Shown: piece by piece, positions 60,667 to 64,000 of the stretch | Layout of the letters: each line of letters begins with the position of its first letter | Position numbering within the stretch: position 1 is the first letter of the stretch | DNA from: JALOLG01 sp963722415 | GTDB taxonomy: Bacteria > Actinomycetota > Acidimicrobiia > Acidimicrobiales > Ilumatobacteraceae | Length of the DNA stretch: 64,000 nt | Direction of reading: 5' to 3' | Assembly (NCBI GenBank): GCA_963722415.1 | Contig: CAVRNI010000027.1 | Location: 248,001 to 312,000 of the forward strand | Notes under the pieces: generated by a model | The model's input: only the letters and a program-made list of their open reading frames with translations | Told to the model about the DNA's origin: nothing | The model's database searches: none | Translations under genes and position numbers: made by a program

Positions 60667-62877
60667 TCACTTCGTCACGTACACGAGGAACCAGACGCCA
60701 GAGAAGGCGGCGGCGACGAAATACCAGTACATGGCGTGCGACGCGACGAGCTCGAGCTCGCCACCGCGACCGCCGAGCACACGGAACGCGGTGACGGCGG
60801 TGAAGATCAGCCCGATGATGACCAGCGCCAGGATCGTGCCCGTGATCGCGTAGAACATGCCGGGGTACGCGCTGTCGGCCACTGGCATCTCCATCGCGTG
60901 GTACACGTACGCCTGGGCGTTGACGAACGCGAGTGCCATCAGGGTGACGATGCCGAGCGAGAGGCCGACGTGCATGCGGTCGCCCCGCTTGGTGGAGTAC
61001 ACCGTCCATTGGGCGAACAGGCAGAGCGCGTAGATCGTGATCAACATCACGTTCGAGGGGACCTCCGGGATCTCGAACGACTCGGGGAACCGCTCGCCCG
61101 CGTTGACCGCGCGGTCGCGGATCAGGGCCCAGATCGCGAGCTGGCCACCGACCAGCATCGTGCCGGCGACGCACGCCAGCGCGGTGCCGATGAAGATCTG
61201 GCGCCGTGGCGCCGGAGCCGGCCCTGGTGGCAGCGCGAGCGTCACTGGTCGCAGCTCCGATGCCTTGGCGTCCAGCGCCGGCTCGGCCGACGTGATCACG
61301 GGCAGCTCGGCGTAGTTGTCGATCGGTGCCGGCGAGGTGGTGGTCCACTCGACCGTCTGCGCGTCCCACGGATCGTCGCCGGGACCATCACCGGTTCGCA
61401 GCGCCTTGACGGCGAGCCCGGCGAACGCCACGACGGTGAGCAGCATCAACCCGTGCCCGATCAACACCAGCGCGTTCCACAGCTCGGCCGGACCGCCGTA
61501 GGCGTACGTCGGCGAGGCGGCCGGTTGATCGGCGAAGCCCGCGACGTAGTACGGGAGCGAAGCGAGCACCGTCGCCACCATCCCGAGCGCCGCGAGTCCC
61601 ATCGCCGACTTGTCGGGAAAGGCCCGGCCCCAGAGCTTCGGCGCCCAATAGACGACACCGCCCATGATCCCGAGCACCGCCCCGTACACGACGTAGACGA
61701 GCGCGCCTTCCTCGAACACGGTGCCCTGGAGCCCGAGGTCGTCGATGGGGTACAGCACGCCGCCGAGCATCCCGACGAGGATCATCGAGATCCCGAAGAA
61801 CGCGAACACGAACGGTGACGTGATCGACGGGCGGGCCCCCTTCGCCGACAGGGCACCGATCGCGATCACGATCAGCACGCCGAGCACCGGGAGCAGGTTG
61901 AACAGCGCGTATGGCACGAAGTCGTCGAACTTGGTGCCCAGGTCTTCGGTGTCGAGCCCGCTGCCCGACCACGGCAGGCTGTGCAGGTTCTGCTGCGTGA
62001 CGGCCGACAGGGCCCCGACGCCCACGAGAGAGAGCCCGGTGTAGACGACGCCGCGCATCACCTGGCGGCGGCCGAACGTCACCGGCAACAACTCGGCGGC
62101 GACGCCGATCGCGGGAAGCGCGAACACGTACGTGGCCGGCTGCGTGAACGCCCAGCCGATCCAATCGCCGATCCCCACGTTGCCGCCGAACACAGCACGC
62201 GCGTTGCGATGGTCGACCAGCAGGTACACGAGGGCGCCGACGAGGACCGGCATCGTCAGCAACAGCCCGATCGCGGTGATGAGTGCCGACCACGAGAACA
62301 GCGGCACCCGTCGCATCGACATCCCGGGGGCACGGGTCGTGAGCACGGTCGTCGCGATCGACACCGCGGCGGCGATGACGCCGAGTGCGATCAATCCTTG
62401 AGCCGCGAGGAAGAGGTCGACCATGTCGGCATCGCCACCGCCGATGCCACCGTTGTTGGCGAGTGCCACGACGACGAGGACGACTCCGCCCAACCAGCCG
62501 TAGAACCCGGCGAGCGCGAGCCGCGGGAATGCCAGCGAGCGGGCTCCCAGCTGCAATGGAACCACCGCGATCGACAACCCGATGCCGAGCGGGATCAACG
62601 TGAACGACACGAGTCCGAACCGGAAGAGTTGGAACAGTTGCGGGATCGCGCCGCTGTCGAACAACACGTCATCGCCGTCGATGCGTTCGATGCCGAGCAG
62701 CAGGCCGATCACGGCGGTCGCCGCGAGCGCGACGAACGCGCTGCCGAGGTACAGCCGACCGATCCGCTTGTGGTCGGTCGAGGTCAACCACGCTGCCACC
62801 GACGCCGGGAACGACCCGATCGCGGACTCGCCACGGGCCGCACCTACGGCATCAGGGCTGGATTCGATCGTGGTCAT
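60667..62877 (-). CDS. Haem-copper oxidase subunit I homologue lacking all metal-ligand histidines, fused to a subunit III-like domain
   Basis: 736 residues from the ATG at 62877. The first 530 align in register with CtaD: STDHKRIGRLYLGSAF, VVPLQLGARSLAFPRL, VYWAPKLWG. Yet each ligand site is changed: helix II MHATTM is replaced by FRFGLV, HPEVY by QPATY, HHMF by QQNL and HFHYV by ALVYV. The C-terminal 200 residues form five helices with the subunit III end HAMYWYFVAAAFSGVWFLVY. It cannot bind haem a, haem a3 or CuB in the normal way, so it is structural, regulatory or uses other cofactors. It lies upstream of the normal caa3 genes. Confidence 0.85.
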   Translation of the reverse strand: MTTIESSPDAVGAARGESAIGSFPASVAAWLTSTDHKRIGRLYLGSAFVALAATAVIGLLLGIERIDGDDVLFDSGAIPQLFQLFRFGLVSFTLIPLGIGLSIAVVPLQLGARSLAFPRLALAGFYGWLGGVVLVVVALANNGGIGGGDADMVDLFLAAQGLIALGVIAAAVSIATTVLTTRAPGMSMRRVPLFSWSALITAIGLLLTMPVLVGALVYLLVDHRNARAVFGGNVGIGDWIGWAFTQPATYVFALPAIGVAAELLPVTFGRRQVMRGVVYTGLSLVGVGALSAVTQQNLHSLPWSGSGLDTEDLGTKFDDFVPYALFNLLPVLGVLIVIAIGALSAKGARPSITSPFVFAFFGISMILVGMLGGVLYPIDDLGLQGTVFEEGALVYVVYGAVLGIMGGVVYWAPKLWGRAFPDKSAMGLAALGMVATVLASLPYYVAGFADQPAASPTYAYGGPAELWNALVLIGHGLMLLTVVAFAGLAVKALRTGDGPGDDPWDAQTVEWTTTSPAPIDNYAELPVITSAEPALDAKASELRPVTLALPPGPAPAPRRQIFIGTALACVAGTMLVGGQLAIWALIRDRAVNAGERFPESFEIPEVPSNVMLITIYALCLFAQWTVYSTKRGDRMHVGLSLGIVTLMALAFVNAQAYVYHAMEMPVADSAYPGMFYAITGTILALVIIGLIFTAVTAFRVLGGRGGELELVASHAMYWYFVAAAFSGVWFLVYVTK

Positions 62878-62941
62878 GTACGTGGGACTCGCTTGTCGGG
62901 CTTGTCGGGGTGAGACATCGAACGGCCACGGGGGACCTACG

Positions 62942-62976
62942 CGGCCCGACACTACCCGTCCACCAGCGTCGGGCCG
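62942..62976. terminator. GC-rich inverted repeat between ctaB and the oxidase genes
   Basis: CGGCCCGAC at 62942-62950 pairs with GTCGGGCCG at 62968-62976, a 17-base loop between. It lies in the 146-base gap downstream of ctaB and upstream of the altered subunit I gene. There is no U-run, so it may only slow or partly end transcription. The gap otherwise shows no ORF. Confidence 0.4.
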
Positions 62977-63023
62977 GAAATCCCAAACATGCCGCGACAC
63001 GGCCCAACGCGTGCGTGGGCCTG

Positions 63024-63974
63024 TCACGACACTCCGTTCCGAACCAGCACGTCGAGGGTCATCGCGCCGAACAGGACGGTCACGTACGTGATCGAGTAGG
63101 CGAACACCCACATGCTCGCCTGCGGCGTCGGTGACTTGCCGAGCCAGATCGTCGCACCGAGGAAGACCGCGCCGAGCACGACGGCCGTGACGCCGTAGAT
63201 CGGTCCGAGATCGGCGACCGGGAGCAGGAGCAGCGTCGAAGCGACGAGCAGGGCCGTGTAGATCGTCATCTGGCGCACGGCGTCGGCGAGCGGCACCACC
63301 GCCGGGAGCATCGGGACGTCGGCGGCGCGGTAGTCGTCGGCGTACTTGATGGCGAGCGCCCAGAAGTGCGGCGGTGTCCAGAAGAACATCGCCGCGAAGA
63401 GCACGACCGGCTCCCAGCTGAGGTCGTTGCGGACCGCCGCCCACCCGACGAGCACCGGGACCGCGCCGGCGGCACCGCCGATCACGATGTTCTGACGGCT
63501 CGTGCGCTTCAGCCAGATGGTGTACACCAGCACGTAGAACGCGGTGGCGGAGAGGGCCAGGACCGCCGAGAGCAGGTTGGCGCCCCACCACAGCACAGCG
63601 AACGCGACGACTTCGAGCGCCGCCGCGAACACGAGCGCGTGACGGGGCTCGATGCGTCCGGTCGCGAGCGGCCGGTTCTTGGTGCGCTCCATCAGTTGGT
63701 CGATGTCGCGATCGACGTACATGTTGAACGCGTTGGCGCCACCGGCGGCCAGCGTCCCCCCGATCAAGGTCACGACGACGAGCGCCGTCGACGGCCAACC
63801 CTGCTGGGCGAGCACCATCGCCGGGACGGTCGTGATGAGCAGCAGCTCGATGATGCGCGGCTTGGTCAGCGCGAGGTAGGCGCCGACCAGCGTCGTCGAC
63901 GCGTGCCGGCCACCATGCGCTACACCGCCCGGTGCGAGCCGGGACGGGACCAGTGGTCGACTGCCGACGGCCAT
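63024..63974 (-). CDS. ctaB: Protohaem IX farnesyltransferase
   Basis: 316 residues. It makes haem O from haem B, the precursor of haem A for the oxidase. UbiA-superfamily motifs are LTKPRIIELLLITTVP, the aspartate-rich NAFNMYVDRDIDQLMERTKNRPL, the second loop WTPPHFWALAIKYADDYRAADVPMLP and nine hydrophobic helices. The start may be later than 63974, since the first 25 residues are low complexity. It leads the oxidase gene block. Confidence 0.94.
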   Translation of the reverse strand: MAVGSRPLVPSRLAPGGVAHGGRHASTTLVGAYLALTKPRIIELLLITTVPAMVLAQQGWPSTALVVVTLIGGTLAAGGANAFNMYVDRDIDQLMERTKNRPLATGRIEPRHALVFAAALEVVAFAVLWWGANLLSAVLALSATAFYVLVYTIWLKRTSRQNIVIGGAAGAVPVLVGWAAVRNDLSWEPVVLFAAMFFWTPPHFWALAIKYADDYRAADVPMLPAVVPLADAVRQMTIYTALLVASTLLLLPVADLGPIYGVTAVVLGAVFLGATIWLGKSPTPQASMWVFAYSITYVTVLFGAMTLDVLVRNGVS

Positions 63975-64000
63975 CGCGTATGCATCGTACGACTGTGCCG

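Noticed and set aside
62878..63798. N-terminal extension of the oxidase I/III fusion to 63798
   Set aside because: The extension is antisense-free nonsense overlapping ctaB in another frame; the family start MTTIESSPDA at 62877 is natural.

Overview
The window is about 70% G+C DNA from an actinobacterium. WhiB-type regulators with AT-hook-like tails, a GlnR-type orphan regulator beside two glutamine synthetases, a WXG100 protein, an ArfA-like OmpA protein, frequent GTG starts and 4-base ATGA/GTGA overlaps all fit that. The lineage looks like Acidimicrobiia (Ilumatobacter-like); this is inferred from gene content, not from a marker comparison. No rRNA, tRNA, CRISPR array, IS element or prophage was seen, so this reads as chromosomal core and near-core DNA.

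Layout. 1-5.3 kb: end of an NfeD-like gene, selB and selA (selenocysteine incorporation), dut, a Nudix hydrolase and an ArsR-type repressor. 5.4-10.5 kb: nadE and two exported proteins, one a PQQ-type sugar dehydrogenase. 10.7-13.8 kb: nitrogen cluster with type II glutamine synthetase, GlnA2-like synthetase and GlnR. 13.9-23.6 kb (minus strand): molybdopterin oxidoreductase, SGNH esterase, GH5-like hydrolase, 8-oxoguanine-deaminase-like amidohydrolase, PLP decarboxylase, RidA, a fused iron-sulfur/molybdopterin hydroxylase and a coiled-coil protein. 23.7-27.7 kb: OmpA/fasciclin protein, then ErpA-type carrier, SufR-like regulator and Mrp (iron-sulfur cluster biogenesis). 27.7-31.2 kb: glycosyltransferase, Nudix, CcdA and TlpA. 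31.3-32.7 kb: two tandem WhiB7-like genes separated by a 521-base leader with an intrinsic terminator. 32.8-47.5 kb: metabolic genes including an MBL hydrolase with an EF-hand, orn, a DEAD-box helicase fused to a cold-shock domain, GH38 alpha-mannosidase, M20 amidohydrolase, coaA and an orphan adenine methyltransferase. 47.0-64 kb: ECF sigma/anti-sigma pair, then a respiratory block with cytochrome c, Sco, TlpA, PCuAC, a complete caa3 oxidase (ctaC, D, E, F), ctaG, ctaB and an unusual second subunit I/III fusion; map, pdxH and serS are embedded in it.

How the genes work together. The respiratory block supplies oxidase subunits, copper delivery (Sco, PCuAC, CtaG), haem farnesylation (CtaB) and thiol chemistry (TlpA). 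ErpA, Mrp and SufR form an iron-sulfur unit. GlnR sits beside its expected targets.

The most unusual items are: (1) a full-length haem-copper oxidase subunit I homologue in which all six metal-ligand histidines are replaced, fused to a subunit III-like domain; (2) a 53-bp palindromic repeat family with four copies, one translated inside an enzyme gene; (3) a WhiB7-like tandem pair with a probable attenuation leader; (4) seven single-base frameshifts in six genes, all of the same polarity, which most likely are sequence errors, although the one in selA coincides with an in-frame UGA.
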